Assembly: GCF_900114475.1 (NCBI RefSeq)
Contig: NZ_FOTE01000005.1
Coordinates: 186,001 to 250,000 of the forward strand
Origin: Paenibacillus sp. 1_12
GTDB lineage: Bacteria; Bacillota; Bacilli; Paenibacillales; NBRC-103111
Direction of reading: 5' to 3'
Length of the DNA stretch: 64,000 nucleotides
The notes beneath the pieces are model-generated. The model searched no databases, was not told the DNA's origin, and saw only the letters and a program-made list of their open reading frames with translations. A program made the translations under genes and the position numbers. Shown in pieces: positions 34,589 to 45,913 of this stretch. Every line of letters begins with the position of its first letter. The first letter of the stretch is position 1.

Positions 34589-35365
34589 TTAACTTGGAAC
34601 TTCCATCTGCTCACGCAGCTTGTGAATCGAATGTGTTAAATTCGTTTCTTTGCAATTCTCCGGTTCGTGCGTATGCTTGACATAAAAGGATAGAGAACCG
34701 CTTTTTTCAACCGGCTCAGCCCCAAGGTAAGATTGTATCATATCCATATCATGCGACACCATCAAAAAAGTAATATGATGATGCTGATGCATATGCCTTA
34801 TCATTTGAAAAAAGTCTGCCTGCGTTTGTGCGTCAATTCCTACCGTAGGCTCGTCTAGTATGAGAAGCTCCGGGTTGTTGATCAGCGCCCGAGCAAGAAA
34901 CGCACGCTGCTGCTGCCCTCCTGAGAGCTGACCAATTCGACGATCGGCCAAATCTTCAATTCGCATCGCATACAGCGCATCTGAACACTTTTGCTGCTCG
35001 GCTTTACTGATCCGCTTGAACATATTCTTTTTGCCATACAAGCCGGACTGTACAACCTCGCGGACGGTGGCGGGAAACAGCGGATTAAACGAGTTTTTTT
35101 GCGGTACATAGCCAATCCGATCCCAATCGCCAAATGATGAGACGGGTTCCCCAAAAAGACGAATTTCGCCTTGTGTCGGCTTCAGAAGTCCCACAATCAT
35201 CTTCAGCAATGTTGTTTTCCCTGCACCATTGGAACCGATAAGACCCACAAAATCGCGCTCCAACACGGAGAAGCTTAGGTGCTCGATTACCTTTTTTTGT
35301 TCATAGAAAAAAACGACATCATCGATCTCGACGATACTACGATGACATCGGGGGTTAGAAGTCAT
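34589..35365 (-). CDS. znuC: Zinc ABC transporter ATPase
   Basis: ATPase subunit of the zinc importer. About 258 residues. Walker A is GSNGAGKTT, the signature is LSGGQQQRAFLARAL, Walker B is LLILDEPTVG, and the switch His is in MVSHDMD. A short His/Cys-bearing tail (KHTHEPENC) is seen as in other ZnuC/AdcC proteins. The ATG at 35365 follows AAGGAG; a GTG at 35386 is less likely. Confidence 0.9.
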   Translation of the reverse strand: MTSNPRCHRSIVEIDDVVFFYEQKKVIEHLSFSVLERDFVGLIGSNGAGKTTLLKMIVGLLKPTQGEIRLFGEPVSSFGDWDRIGYVPQKNSFNPLFPATVREVVQSGLYGKKNMFKRISKAEQQKCSDALYAMRIEDLADRRIGQLSGGQQQRAFLARALINNPELLILDEPTVGIDAQTQADFFQMIRHMHQHHHITFLMVSHDMDMIQSYLGAEPVEKSGSLSFYVKHTHEPENCKETNLTHSIHKLREQMEVPS

Positions 35366-35408
35366 AAGTGCAAGCTCCTTTATCACAGGTTTTCCTTGTC
35401 TCTTTCTT

Positions 35409-36377
35409 CTATTGTAATGCTTTTATTAAATTTTTCAAATTTGCCTCCATTAACGTGATGTAATCAGCTCCTGCTTTGGTCTGTTCATCCGTTAATCCCT
35501 CGATCGGATTCAATACCATCGTATCTACTTTTGCATCCTTGGCAAGCGTTTTTGCCAGACGGTCAGAAACCAGCTCTTCAAAGAAAATGTATTTAACGTT
35601 GTTCGTGCGGATAAATTCATTGATTTCCTGCAGCCCCTTGGAAGTAGGCTCAGCATCGGGAGATAGGCCCATAATGGGCTTTTGAGTCAAGCCGTATTCC
35701 TTCGTTAAATAAGCGAACGATTGATGGGTAACGACGATTTGCTTTTTGGTCAGCGGAGTTAACGCCTGCTTGTACTGATTATGCAGTTGATCCAGCTGTG
35801 CTGCATATTTAGTGAAATTGGCTTCGTAATCAGCCTTGTGAACAGCATCGATTTTTACCAATTGATCTTTGATCGTAAGCGCCATCTGCTTGGCATTAAC
35901 AGGACTCAACCAAACGTGCGGGTCCACATGTCCGTGTTCAGTGGCAGTGTGAGTATGACTGTCAGCTTTTCCTTTGGCCTCTTGCCCCTCTTCCTCTGCC
36001 GATTCGAGCAAAGCAACCCCTTTACTTGCCTCGACTATTGTAACTTTGGAATCCTTGGGCAAGCTATTCAAAGTATCATCAACCCAGCCATCAAAACCTG
36101 CACCCAGATAAAGAAACATTTGCGCTCTGGATATATTTTGCATATCGCGTCCTTTGGGGGACCAATCGTGCGGCTCTACCCCGGTCGGAACCAAATTAAT
36201 AACATTCACATGATCGCCACCGATTTTCTTAGTGAAATCGTAAAGTGGATAAAAGCTGGCGACTACATTTATTTTATCTGGAGACAGGGTTGCTTTGGAA
36301 TCACCGCATCCAGCTATAACTATCGATAATCCAGCTAGTATCATCATCGGTAAAGCCCATTTTTTTCTGAAAAACAT
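35409..36377 (-). CDS. znuA: Zinc-binding lipoprotein of the ABC importer
   Basis: Extracellular zinc-capture lipoprotein (cluster A-I). 322 residues. The lipobox is VIAGCGDS, with the lipid Cys at about 24. The binding residues include GVEPHDWSP, a His-rich loop with SHTHTATEHGHVDPHVWLSP at about 145-165, the VTHQSFAYL His and a late Asp/Glu. First gene of znuA-znuC-znuB, behind a clear promoter flanked by two Zur-like boxes. Confidence 0.93.
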   Translation of the reverse strand: MFFRKKWALPMMILAGLSIVIAGCGDSKATLSPDKINVVASFYPLYDFTKKIGGDHVNVINLVPTGVEPHDWSPKGRDMQNISRAQMFLYLGAGFDGWVDDTLNSLPKDSKVTIVEASKGVALLESAEEEGQEAKGKADSHTHTATEHGHVDPHVWLSPVNAKQMALTIKDQLVKIDAVHKADYEANFTKYAAQLDQLHNQYKQALTPLTKKQIVVTHQSFAYLTKEYGLTQKPIMGLSPDAEPTSKGLQEINEFIRTNNVKYIFFEELVSDRLAKTLAKDAKVDTMVLNPIEGLTDEQTKAGADYITLMEANLKNLIKALQ

Positions 36378-36399
36378 TTCATAATCCCCTTTATGTAAA

Positions 36400-36475
36400 T
36401 CGTAATAATTTTCATTAGCAGTATCGATTATACGTTCCTCTTCCTCAGCTTGTCAACTGTTAATAATTATTACGA
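36400..36475 (-). promoter_or_regulatory. znuA promoter with two Zur-like boxes
   Basis: On the minus strand: -35 TTGACA (36451-36456), 18 bases, -10 TATAAT (36427-36432). A box TAATAATTATTACGA at 36461-36475 abuts the -35 and matches 12 of 14 positions of the Zur consensus TCGTAAT-N-ATTACGA. A second, TCGTAATAATTTTCA at 36400-36414, has one perfect half and lies just after the start point. Confidence 0.7.
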
Positions 36476-36485
36476 TTAAACGAAA

Positions 36486-36525
36486 AAAAGCACCCTTCTA
36501 GGACATGTCCACAGAAGGATACTTT
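36486..36525 (-). terminator. Terminator after the Gfo/Idh/MocA gene
   Basis: AAAG-ACCCTTCT and AGAAGG-CTTT arms (about 36486-36499 and 36513-36525) form an imperfect stem. The A-run 36483-36489 supplies a U-tract on the minus strand. It sits 18 bases past the dehydrogenase stop. Confidence 0.6.
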
Positions 36526-36542
36526 GAATTAATGGTTTTTAC

Positions 36543-37622
36543 TTAGACTGCCTCAATACGCTCCGCTTGAAGCTGTGCTTTGATACAAAGCTCTGCTGCC
36601 TTGAAAGCATGCTCTTGGGTCATCGCATTTTCCGTACGATTGATGCAATCCAGAATCAACTGTCCGAAGAAAGGAAAACCTACTTGACCTGACAGAGAAT
36701 AATGCTTTTCACCCTCTTGATTAACCAGATACAAATGGTTACCGCTTGGATCGCGGGCAATATCAATATATTTACGAATTTCGATATATCCTTCAGTACC
36801 AAGGATGGTCATACGTCCATCGCCCCAAGTACCCAGACCGTCTGGAGTCAGCCAGTCAACACGGAAATAGTTGGTTGCTCCATTATCAGCCACAAGCGTA
36901 GCATCACCGAAATCTTCAAGCTCCGGATAATCCTTGTTCTTATAATTAGCCACTTTGCTGCTAACTACTCTTGCATCCTTAGCTCCAGTGAAGTAAAGGA
37001 ACTGCTCGATTTGATGGCTGCCGATATCGCAAAGGATACCACCATAGTTATCAAATTTGAAAAACCAATCCGGTCTCGACGGCGCATTCAAACGGTGAGG
37101 TCCAAAGCCGATAACCTGAACAACACGGCCAATTGCACCTTGCTCAATCAATTGCCCTGCAAATACGGCACTTTCCACATGAAGACGCTCGCTGTAATAC
37201 ACCATATATTTACGGCCGGTTTCTTTAACCTTTGCGCGAGCCTGCTCCAGCTGCTCCAAAGTTGTCAGTGGCGCTTTGTCTGTGAAATAATCTTTTCCCG
37301 AATCCAACACGCGAAGTCCCAATGCACAACGTTCCGATGGAATAGCCGCACTTGCAACTAACTGAATCGAAGCATCGTTCAAGATTTCCGCTTCGGAAGC
37401 GGCTGCTCTTGCTTGCGGGTACTTACTGATGAAAGCGGCTACCTTGGCAGGGTCTGGATCATATACGGCAACCAGCTCTGCGCCTGCTTCGATCAACCCA
37501 TTAGTCATTCCATAAATATGACCATGATCCAAAGCAACAGCTGCAAAAAGAAATTCTCCCTTACCTACTACCGGATTCGGTTTGCCCTGAGGGGCGTAAT
37601 TCATTCCATCTTTGTTTTGCAT
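36543..37622 (-). CDS. Gfo/Idh/MocA family oxidoreductase
   Basis: Predicted NAD(P)-dependent sugar or polyol dehydrogenase. 359 residues. The Rossmann part begins FAAVALDHGHIYGM, with ELVAVYDPDPAKVAAF after it, and the conserved Lys lies in DYFTDKAPLTT in place of the usual EKP. A C-terminal alpha/beta domain follows (GGILCDIGSHQIEQFLYFTG with the catalytic Asp/His). The substrate is unknown. Stands alone with its own terminator. Confidence 0.86.
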   Translation of the reverse strand: MQNKDGMNYAPQGKPNPVVGKGEFLFAAVALDHGHIYGMTNGLIEAGAELVAVYDPDPAKVAAFISKYPQARAAASEAEILNDASIQLVASAAIPSERCALGLRVLDSGKDYFTDKAPLTTLEQLEQARAKVKETGRKYMVYYSERLHVESAVFAGQLIEQGAIGRVVQVIGFGPHRLNAPSRPDWFFKFDNYGGILCDIGSHQIEQFLYFTGAKDARVVSSKVANYKNKDYPELEDFGDATLVADNGATNYFRVDWLTPDGLGTWGDGRMTILGTEGYIEIRKYIDIARDPSGNHLYLVNQEGEKHYSLSGQVGFPFFGQLILDCINRTENAMTQEHAFKAAELCIKAQLQAERIEAV

Positions 37623-37680
37623 CGTATTTAATGCCTCCTGAGTTTGGGATTCATTTGGATAATGTTAACGTGAACATCCC

Positions 37681-40126
<2,446 letters not shown>

Positions 40127-40132
40127 AAGCCA

Positions 40133-40161
40133 AATATAACGAACAAACCATCGCCTGTCAA
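40133..40161 (-). promoter_or_regulatory. metG promoter
   Basis: On the minus strand, TTGACA (40156-40161) and TATATT (40133-40138) are 17 bases apart, a near-perfect vegetative promoter. It places the transcript start at about 40126, just before the T-box. Confidence 0.75.
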
Positions 40162-40278
40162 GTAAGTACGGCTATCAGACGCAATTGTCCGCTTATCTCC
40201 AAATTATTTTAACGTAAGCAATGTTTCATTCTATAGTTGGGCAATACTTTAAGTAGAACAAAAAGAGGTGATCCTACA

Positions 40279-40383
40279 ATGATGGACATGGTTTATATGA
40301 TACTGTCGATGGCGATTGTTGGTTGTGCCACACTGCTGATACTCGGCTTGCTCGGTGTATTCAAGAATGAAAAAGGCCGATAA
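40279..40383 (+). CDS. 34-residue single-span membrane peptide
   Basis: MMDMVYMILSMAIVGCATLL begins a small protein with one hydrophobic helix (about 5-27) and a short basic tail (FKNEKGR). AAAGAGGTGATCC precedes the ATG. No family recognised. Size and layout recall small regulatory membrane peptides, but nothing in the sequence says which partner. It lies between the metG promoter and yidD, on the opposite strand to both. Confidence 0.55.
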   Translation: MMDMVYMILSMAIVGCATLLILGLLGVFKNEKGR

Positions 40384-40430
40384 GAAGCTTGCTTTAATTC
40401 ATCCTAAAATGCCGACTGAATGGAATACGG

Positions 40431-40649
40431 CTACGATTTAGGCGGAACGTGATCAATACCCCCTGGATGAAAAGGATGGCATTTACATACCCTTTTAACT
40501 GCAAGCCAAGAGCCTTTTGTTGGCCCGTGCAGCTCCAAAGCGTCCAATGCATATTGGGAGCAGGTCGGATAAAAGCGACAGGTTGGCGGTTTTAACGGAG
40601 AAATAAATTTACGATAAAACAGAACCAATCCCTTTAACAAGCCCTTCAT
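40431..40649 (-). CDS. yidD: Membrane protein insertion efficiency factor YidD
   Basis: 72-residue protein of the YidD family, thought to help YidC-mediated membrane insertion. An amphipathic N-terminus ([16 protein letters not shown]) is followed by the conserved [21 protein letters not shown] segment near residues 22-42, with three Cys, and [10 protein letters not shown] near the end. GGAGGGG precedes the ATG at 40649; the open frame to 40748 is not used. Confidence 0.93.
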   Translation of the reverse strand: MKGLLKGLVLFYRKFISPLKPPTCRFYPTCSQYALDALELHGPTKGSWLAVKRVCKCHPFHPGGIDHVPPKS

Positions 40650-40775
40650 ACTTTCGTCCCCTCCGAATCTTGCACCTGATGAATGAATTGGAATCGTGAA
40701 TGGTACAACGGAAATAAAAAGAAACTGTATTTGAGCTACTACTCTCAACAGTCCCTTTTCTATCGCTGAATGCGA

Positions 40776-41183
40776 TTATTTTTTTGCAGTTTTACCTGTT
40801 TCAGTAGTTGATTCCTTTTGTTCGGCTTTTATGGCTGTCTTGAGTTCAGCAGCGCTTTTGCCATTGGTATTAATCTTTAACTTGGCAGCTTCACTTTGCA
40901 GCTTTTTTAATTCAAGCTTCGCGGCTTCTGCCTTTTTCTTCGCTTGAATAGCTGCTGCCAGTTGCTTGGCGGATTTATCTTTAGTATCGATACCAAGCTT
41001 GACAGCTTGAGCCTGCAGCTTTTTAAGCGATTCATCTTTCTTCGCTTTGGAAGTAACCGTCGATCCAGAAGTGCTTGCAGCACCCTGTGTTGCAGATCCA
41101 TTTGCCGCACTAGCTACACCAACGCTTAACAATAAGGCTCCAGCAATGCTCATCGTAATTACTTTTTTCAATAACATCCTCAC
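40776..41183 (-). CDS. Secreted Lys/Ala-rich protein with a duplicated motif
   Basis: 135 residues. A signal peptide ends near VGVASAANG (cleavage around residue 27). A Ser/Thr/Gly linker follows. Then two copies of a 32-residue unit, LKKLQAQAVKLGIDTKDKSA and LKKLQSEAAKLKINTNGKSA, each continue to an AI-x-A-x-x-K helix. The unit resembles the SAP/Rho-N helix-extended loop-helix pattern in spacing, but it is secreted. It ends in a Glu/Thr/Lys tail. Five bases downstream of the inositol-phosphatase-family gene. No function known. Confidence 0.72.
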   Translation of the reverse strand: MRMLLKKVITMSIAGALLLSVGVASAANGSATQGAASTSGSTVTSKAKKDESLKKLQAQAVKLGIDTKDKSAKQLAAAIQAKKKAEAAKLELKKLQSEAAKLKINTNGKSAAELKTAIKAEQKESTTETGKTAKK

Positions 41184-41188
41184 ACCAC

Positions 41189-42001
41189 CTAAGAAAGAAT
41201 ATAAAGCCCTTCATGAACCATTTGCAGCAAAGCATCCTTACGACTCGAATGACACGCAATCAGATAAGGCTCAGGATTCATTCCGTTAAAAGGATTTCCC
41301 TTGTAGTCCATAATCAACCCGCCCGCTTCCTGTACGAGCAGCAAACCGGAGTATAGATCATCGCCTTCCGAATTGTACAAAATAATCCCGTCAATCTGCC
41401 CTTTTGCGAGCATACTCCACTGTAAGGTAGGCGCCCACAGCCGCAGCATCCGTTTGGAGCTGTTTTCGACATGTCTGCGCAAACGGATGGCTTCTGCATG
41501 ATTCTGAACACCATGCCCTTGTATCCAACCAATGGTTAATCTTTTAGGTAGGGAGTTTACTTGAAGTTCCAGTGCTGTTCCATTACAAGTTGCGCCTCGT
41601 TCATGCTTCGCCACATACATCTTGTCCTGCATCGTATCGTAAATTACACCAAGAACGGGCTGCTGCCGATAAATTAAGGTTACAGAAACACCAAACAAAG
41701 GCATCCCGATGGCAAAATTATTCGTTCCATCCAGCGGGTCAACGAGCCATAACCAGTCGCTGTCCACACCAGACCAACCGTTTTCTTCGCTATGTATTCG
41801 ATGATCCGGAAACGCCTGATGAAGCCGCGCCAGAATCGCTGCCTCCGCCTTTAGATCAGCTTCAGTCAGAATATCACTAAACTCGCCCTTCTCTTCAATA
41901 CTGAAGCCTTCTGCAAAAAAATGGCGTGCGATATTCCCAGCTTCCCGTGCAGCAGCAACAGCAACCTCTTCCGCCAACAAAAGCGTATGTTCTTGCATCA
42001 T
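41189..42001 (-). CDS. Inositol monophosphatase family protein
   Basis: Mg-dependent, Li-sensitive phosphatase fold (SuhB/IMPase/CysQ). 270 residues. Metal-site motifs are the Glu in HSEENGW and WLVDPLDGTNNFAIG. The later site reads EGDDLYSGLLLVQEAGG in place of the standard WDxAAG, so substrate choice may differ. The substrate could be inositol phosphate, fructose bisphosphate or PAP. Probably co-transcribed with the Lys-rich secreted protein. Confidence 0.87.
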   Translation of the reverse strand: MMQEHTLLLAEEVAVAAAREAGNIARHFFAEGFSIEEKGEFSDILTEADLKAEAAILARLHQAFPDHRIHSEENGWSGVDSDWLWLVDPLDGTNNFAIGMPLFGVSVTLIYRQQPVLGVIYDTMQDKMYVAKHERGATCNGTALELQVNSLPKRLTIGWIQGHGVQNHAEAIRLRRHVENSSKRMLRLWAPTLQWSMLAKGQIDGIILYNSEGDDLYSGLLLVQEAGGLIMDYKGNPFNGMNPEPYLIACHSSRKDALLQMVHEGLYILS

Positions 42002-42091
42002 TTCATCATCCCCTGGGCATTGGTCCGTTTAACTGAAAGCTTCGTTTATTCAATAAAACATGGCTTCTAAAAAATCAAACTATGGAATTGC

Positions 42092-43393
42092 TTATCCGAT
42101 GTATGGAGTTTGCACTTCCTGTTGACCTGTCCCCTCATCCGTCTGCTCTAACGAGATTCTTGCACCCAGAGAGCGAAACAGCTCAATCGCATTTTCATTA
42201 CCGCGCTGAATATGCTCAATGCCCGTGATCTTGGTTGCCCCCTCGGCAGCCAATCCAGCTAATAGCAGGCAGGTACCTGCTCTTACATCCGTTGCATGAA
42301 CCCAATTGCCCTGGAGAGGCAAACCTCCTTTGATAAATGCACTTTCCTTACGGACCTCGATCTGTGCCCCTAGTCTTTTCAATTGCTGCACGTGGCTGAA
42401 GCGCTTCGGATATACGCGTTCTGTCACGATACTTTTGCCAAGCGATTGAAGCAGAAGTGCTGTAAAGGGCTGCTGCAGATCGGTTGCAAATCCCGGATAC
42501 ATACCCGTTCGAATACGTGTTGCACGCAGCTTGCCTGATGAATGAGCCGTAATATTTTGATCGTCGATTACAATCTCAATTCCGATTTCACGCAGCTTGG
42601 CCGTACACGAGCCCAAATGCTCAGGAATAACGTTCCTGACGGTAATACTTCCCCCATTTATTCCTGCAGCCATTAGAAAAGAGCCCGCAATTAAACGATC
42701 GGGTATGACCTGATATACGCCACCGCTAAGATAAGGAACACCTTCAATACGGATCTGGTCTGTTCCGGCTCCGACAATCTTAGCTCCCAGCATATTCAGA
42801 AAATTAGCCGTGTCCACAACCTCAGGATCCGTAGCTGCATTCATCAAACGCGTCTTGCCTTTTGCTCTGACAGCTGCCAGCATTGTATTAATAGTGGCGC
42901 CGGACGTAATCATGTCAAAATAAATGTCCGTGCCGCGCAATTCCTTTGCCTCAACAACGTAGTAATCTTGATGAAAAGTAACCTCTGCACCCAGCGATCG
43001 GAATGCTTTGATATGCTGATCGATCGGACGCGAAACAAAATCATCGCCTCCCGGGAAACCAACAGTAACCTTGCCGAATTTAGCCAGCAAGGCGCCCACA
43101 AAATAATATGAAGCCCGGTATGCCGAAGCCTTACCTGGATCGATAACAGCGCTGTGCAGCTGTCTCGGGTCCATTAGCAGCTCGCCAGTAGGCTGTCGTT
43201 CAATGTAAAGCCCAATATCCTGTCCGATTTGACGAATCACTCGTAAATCCTCGATATTCGGAATTCCGTCTAAAGTAACGATTGAATCGGCCAGGCAGGA
43301 TGCCGCTAACAGAGCCAAAGAGCTGTTTTTCGAGCCTTGTATGGATACGGAACCTTTTAAGGCACCGGATTTTTGCACTTGAATATATTTCAC
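42092..43393 (-). CDS. murA: Divergent MurA-type enolpyruvyl transferase (Asp in place of catalytic Cys)
   Basis: Belongs to the MurA/EPSP-synthase fold; MurA adds enolpyruvate to UDP-GlcNAc at the start of peptidoglycan synthesis. About 433 residues. The Lys-Asn pair is in GSKNSSLALL, the substrate Asp in YPGFATDLQQPF, and the C-terminal Arg in DVRAGTCLLLAG. The usual catalytic Cys loop (PGGC) reads PGGDDFVSRP, with Asp at about residue 117. Asp there is known from fosfomycin-resistant MurA enzymes. PDRLIAGS and SGATINTM also differ from consensus. GTG at 43393 follows AGGAAATG. It may be a second, specialised paralogue. Confidence 0.83.
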   Translation of the reverse strand: MKYIQVQKSGALKGSVSIQGSKNSSLALLAASCLADSIVTLDGIPNIEDLRVIRQIGQDIGLYIERQPTGELLMDPRQLHSAVIDPGKASAYRASYYFVGALLAKFGKVTVGFPGGDDFVSRPIDQHIKAFRSLGAEVTFHQDYYVVEAKELRGTDIYFDMITSGATINTMLAAVRAKGKTRLMNAATDPEVVDTANFLNMLGAKIVGAGTDQIRIEGVPYLSGGVYQVIPDRLIAGSFLMAAGINGGSITVRNVIPEHLGSCTAKLREIGIEIVIDDQNITAHSSGKLRATRIRTGMYPGFATDLQQPFTALLLQSLGKSIVTERVYPKRFSHVQQLKRLGAQIEVRKESAFIKGGLPLQGNWVHATDVRAGTCLLLAGLAAEGATKITGIEHIQRGNENAIELFRSLGARISLEQTDEGTGQQEVQTPYIG

Positions 43394-43534
43394 TTCATTT
43401 CCTACTTTCCCCATGGAGTTTAGATATTTGCATAACGTGACGGTGAAGCGAATCTCCACCTGAATTCCTTCGTCTTAGTGACTACCGTCATTTTACACTA
43501 TATCCTTGACAAAATACAGTTTTATCCGTAAAAA

Positions 43535-43567
43535 AAAAGGATCGGGAATCGTTCTCCCCATCCTTTT
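43535..43567 (-). terminator. Terminator after the aldo/keto reductase gene
   Basis: AAAAGGAT-GGG (43535-43546) pairs with CCC-ATCCTTTT (43556-43567). The A-run at 43530-43537 forms the U-tract on the minus strand, 25 bases past the stop at 43592. Confidence 0.8.
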
Positions 43568-43591
43568 GCTATAAAGACAATTATTGATCAT

Positions 43592-44470
43592 TCAACCTAT
43601 TGAGGTTGGTGCGCCAAATGGCGAATGATAGTCGCTAATCGCACTTAAAATCCGGTTAGCCTGTTCATCGCTCATTGAACCAAAACGCTCTGCTGCATCG
43701 ACAATTTTGGGAAACAAATGAACGTCTCCAGCCGTCGCAAAGCCTGAAACACCAGGAAAAGAGAGTACAAAATGAACACATGCATCAATGATCTCCTGAT
43801 TGTCAAAGGGTTCATACCAGGTCGTATACCCTCTATGCTGTTCCTCAGCCCAAGGTCCCTTGGCAATCGCCTTGATGACACGCAGAGCAGTGTTTTGTTT
43901 AGTCGTTTCCTCCATTAGTCGATCAAAGGCCTCTCGATATTCTGGAAGCGAATACAAAATATAGTTTAAAGGCAGCAGCACTGTCTCAAAAGGAAACCTC
44001 CGCAGTGCTTCCAGATGAGTGGCAGGCGCCTGATGTCCATGACCCGTAATCCCGATAGCTCCAATAATCCCTTCATCCCTGGCTTCCAGCAAGGCTTCAA
44101 GTGCGCCTCCCTTTTCCGTACACTTGTCCAACTCTTCAAGCGTCCCTACAGCATGCAGCTGCAGTAAATCAACCCGGTCCACCTGAAGCCGTTCCAAAGA
44201 CCGGTAGATTTGCTCCTTGGCTTTGACTTTAGTACGCTCACCTGTTTTCGTAGCTAGGAAAATGTCCTTGCTGATCTTGGGCATCCAGGGCCCCATCCGC
44301 TGCTCAGCCTCACCATAGCTTGCTGCCGTATCAAAATGATTGACATTATGCTCTAGCGCATAGGCAATCGACGCATCAGCAGCCTCTTGAGTGACTCCAC
44401 CAAGACTTGCTGCGCCAAACATAACCACTGAGCTATCGTAGCCTAATCGTCCTAATTTCCGCTGCTGCAT
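43592..44470 (-). CDS. Aldo/keto reductase
   Basis: NADP-dependent aldehyde/ketone reductase, TIM barrel, 292 residues. The catalytic set is seen: Asp and Tyr in [17 protein letters not shown], Lys in [11 protein letters not shown] and His in [10 protein letters not shown]. The substrate is unknown. GGAGGA precedes the ATG at 44470. Same direction as the VOC gene upstream. Confidence 0.87.
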   Translation of the reverse strand: MQQRKLGRLGYDSSVVMFGAASLGGVTQEAADASIAYALEHNVNHFDTAASYGEAEQRMGPWMPKISKDIFLATKTGERTKVKAKEQIYRSLERLQVDRVDLLQLHAVGTLEELDKCTEKGGALEALLEARDEGIIGAIGITGHGHQAPATHLEALRRFPFETVLLPLNYILYSLPEYREAFDRLMEETTKQNTALRVIKAIAKGPWAEEQHRGYTTWYEPFDNQEIIDACVHFVLSFPGVSGFATAGDVHLFPKIVDAAERFGSMSDEQANRILSAISDYHSPFGAPTSIG

Positions 44471-44525
44471 GATCGTTCCTCCTTATTTAAACATCGATAT
44501 GAAAAAGTTATTGATACCCGATTCA

Positions 44526-44933
44526 TCAAGCTTGCAATTGCGGAGATCCCGACACAAGCTGCATAAACTCAATCCGATTGCCATCCGGGTCCTTGGCCCA
44601 GCATTGATAATTGGTATCCTTCCCTTGTTTGGGTTCGACATCGAGGGTAATCCCCTGCGATTTCAAGTGATTGGCGATTTCATGGATATCATCGACTTCC
44701 AGACAAAGGTGGTTAAATCCAATTGGCTTTTCGACACGCTCTGGTTTATTCAGTCCCCCATAGAAAAGCTCAATGAATTGCCCCTCGCACACCTTTATGT
44801 ATACAATCCAAGGCAAATCATCGTTATCATGAATTTCAAAGGCTTTCTTAAAACCGAGCACCTCACAGTAAAAATGAAGCGACTTCTCCATATCCTGCAC
44901 CGTTAACGCCAAGTGACCAATTCTTTTAATCAT
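44526..44933 (-). CDS. VOC family protein (glyoxalase-like)
   Basis: About 135 residues, one complete vicinal-oxygen-chelate domain. The paired beta-alpha-beta units are visible, with IGHLALTVQDMEKSLHFYCE at the start, GFNHLCLEVDDI in the middle and AKDPDGNRIEFMQ at the end. His, Glu positions fit metal binding as in lactoylglutathione lyase. The ATG at 44933 follows GGGAGGTG; an earlier ATG at 44957 is less likely. Confidence 0.85.
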   Translation of the reverse strand: MIKRIGHLALTVQDMEKSLHFYCEVLGFKKAFEIHDNDDLPWIVYIKVCEGQFIELFYGGLNKPERVEKPIGFNHLCLEVDDIHEIANHLKSQGITLDVEPKQGKDTNYQCWAKDPDGNRIEFMQLVSGSPQLQA

Positions 44934-45097
44934 TGTCAACACCTCCCTCATTATCATAACGAAAACGCAATCAAAATATAAGGCCTGTCGATTAACCTAT
45001 TAAATTACTTAGAGGTAAGTAAGTTTAAATATGAAACTAATTATAACCATATACGTTTTCTATATTCGTACTTTCCATATCCGATGAACGAAAAAAA

Positions 45098-45112
45098 GGG
45101 TGCAGCGCACCC
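45098..45112 (-). terminator. Terminator after the 45151-45531 gene
   Basis: GGGTGC (45098-45103) and GCACCC (45107-45112) form a 6-bp stem with a three-base loop. The A-run 45091-45097 becomes the U-tract on the minus strand. Confidence 0.7.
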
Positions 45113-45150
45113 CTTATCGTTTTGTGCAATTTTCCAGCTAAGGTTACGCA

Positions 45151-45531
45151 TCATTTCTTCGAAGTCAACCTCTTGCGAGCATTGATCTTGCGGCGCCCCA
45201 AATAAATGTGACTTCTGGATTTGGCTAATCCTGCTGTCAAAGCTTTCGCTCCACCAAACGAATTCAGCAATTTAAACATAGGCGCCATCTGTTGAAATAA
45301 TTTGAACATTTGCTGTGCTTTTCCCATCATCGCGATCATGCTATCGATACCACCAAAGCTGCTGGCTAAGGAAAATCCCTGTGCAGGCGCAGCCGCCGCT
45401 GGTGCTTCCGCCGCTATCTCAACTTCATTAGCAGGTCGGTATAACCCTTTAACTTCCATTGTTTTCAAATAAGGCTTCATTGGTTCAGAAGTTTTGTTCC
45501 TCGTTTTTCGTCTTTTTACGGCAGACTTCAT
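45151..45531 (-). CDS. Basic, low-complexity protein of unknown function
   Basis: About 126 residues. The N-terminus is strongly basic (MKSAVKRRKTRNKT). A middle Ala/Pro/Glu stretch and an amphipathic Met/Phe/Gln-rich helix follow (MMGKAQQMFKLFQQMAPMFK). The tail is Arg/Lys-rich. No family recognised. In pattern it recalls small coat- or spore-associated proteins, but no motif proves this. The start at 45531 is uncertain. Same direction as the small membrane protein upstream. Confidence 0.6.
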   Translation of the reverse strand: MKSAVKRRKTRNKTSEPMKPYLKTMEVKGLYRPANEVEIAAEAPAAAAPAQGFSLASSFGGIDSMIAMMGKAQQMFKLFQQMAPMFKLLNSFGGAKALTAGLAKSRSHIYLGRRKINARKRLTSKK

Positions 45532-45592
45532 ACAGATCCCTATCCTTCCCACTAGGATACGCGTCCTTTAGGATACTGTATGCGGATCAAGC

Positions 45593-45766
45593 TTACTTCG
45601 GAACGTCGATCCAGCCCAAATAAATCGAGTAATAAAACAAAAAAGTTGTCGCTAAAGCGAGTAATAAAAAGAATATACCCAGCTTCACTTTACGTTGAAA
45701 AAAGAGAACCAATGCAACACTAAAAAAAGAACCCATCCCCAGCAAAAACAACATAAAAAATAGCAT
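45593..45766 (-). CDS. 57-residue two-span membrane protein
   Basis: Starts MLFFMLFLLGMGSFFSVALV, with a short basic loop (QRKVKLG), then a second hydrophobic stretch ending YYSIYLGWIDVPK. Two transmembrane helices are likely. AAAGGAG lies ten bases before the ATG. No family recognised. Its stop is 61 bases before the basic protein at 45531. Confidence 0.6.
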   Translation of the reverse strand: MLFFMLFLLGMGSFFSVALVLFFQRKVKLGIFFLLLALATTFLFYYSIYLGWIDVPK

Positions 45767-45869
45767 GAATCTAACGTCTCCTTTATATCAAACATGATCA
45801 CAAGTCGCTTGTGATCGCTACCAGATACACTTTATCATTTTTTGGCTAATAAATCGAATAACAAAAAAA

Positions 45870-45896
45870 GCTGACTCCCGATGAATCAGAGTCAGC
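45870..45896 (-). terminator. Terminator after the exported protein gene
   Basis: GCTGACTC (45870-45877) and GAGTCAGC (45889-45896) form a perfect 8-bp stem. The A-run 45863-45869 gives a U-tract on the minus strand. Confidence 0.75.
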
Positions 45897-45913
45897 ATGA
45901 TAATGAATAAGGA

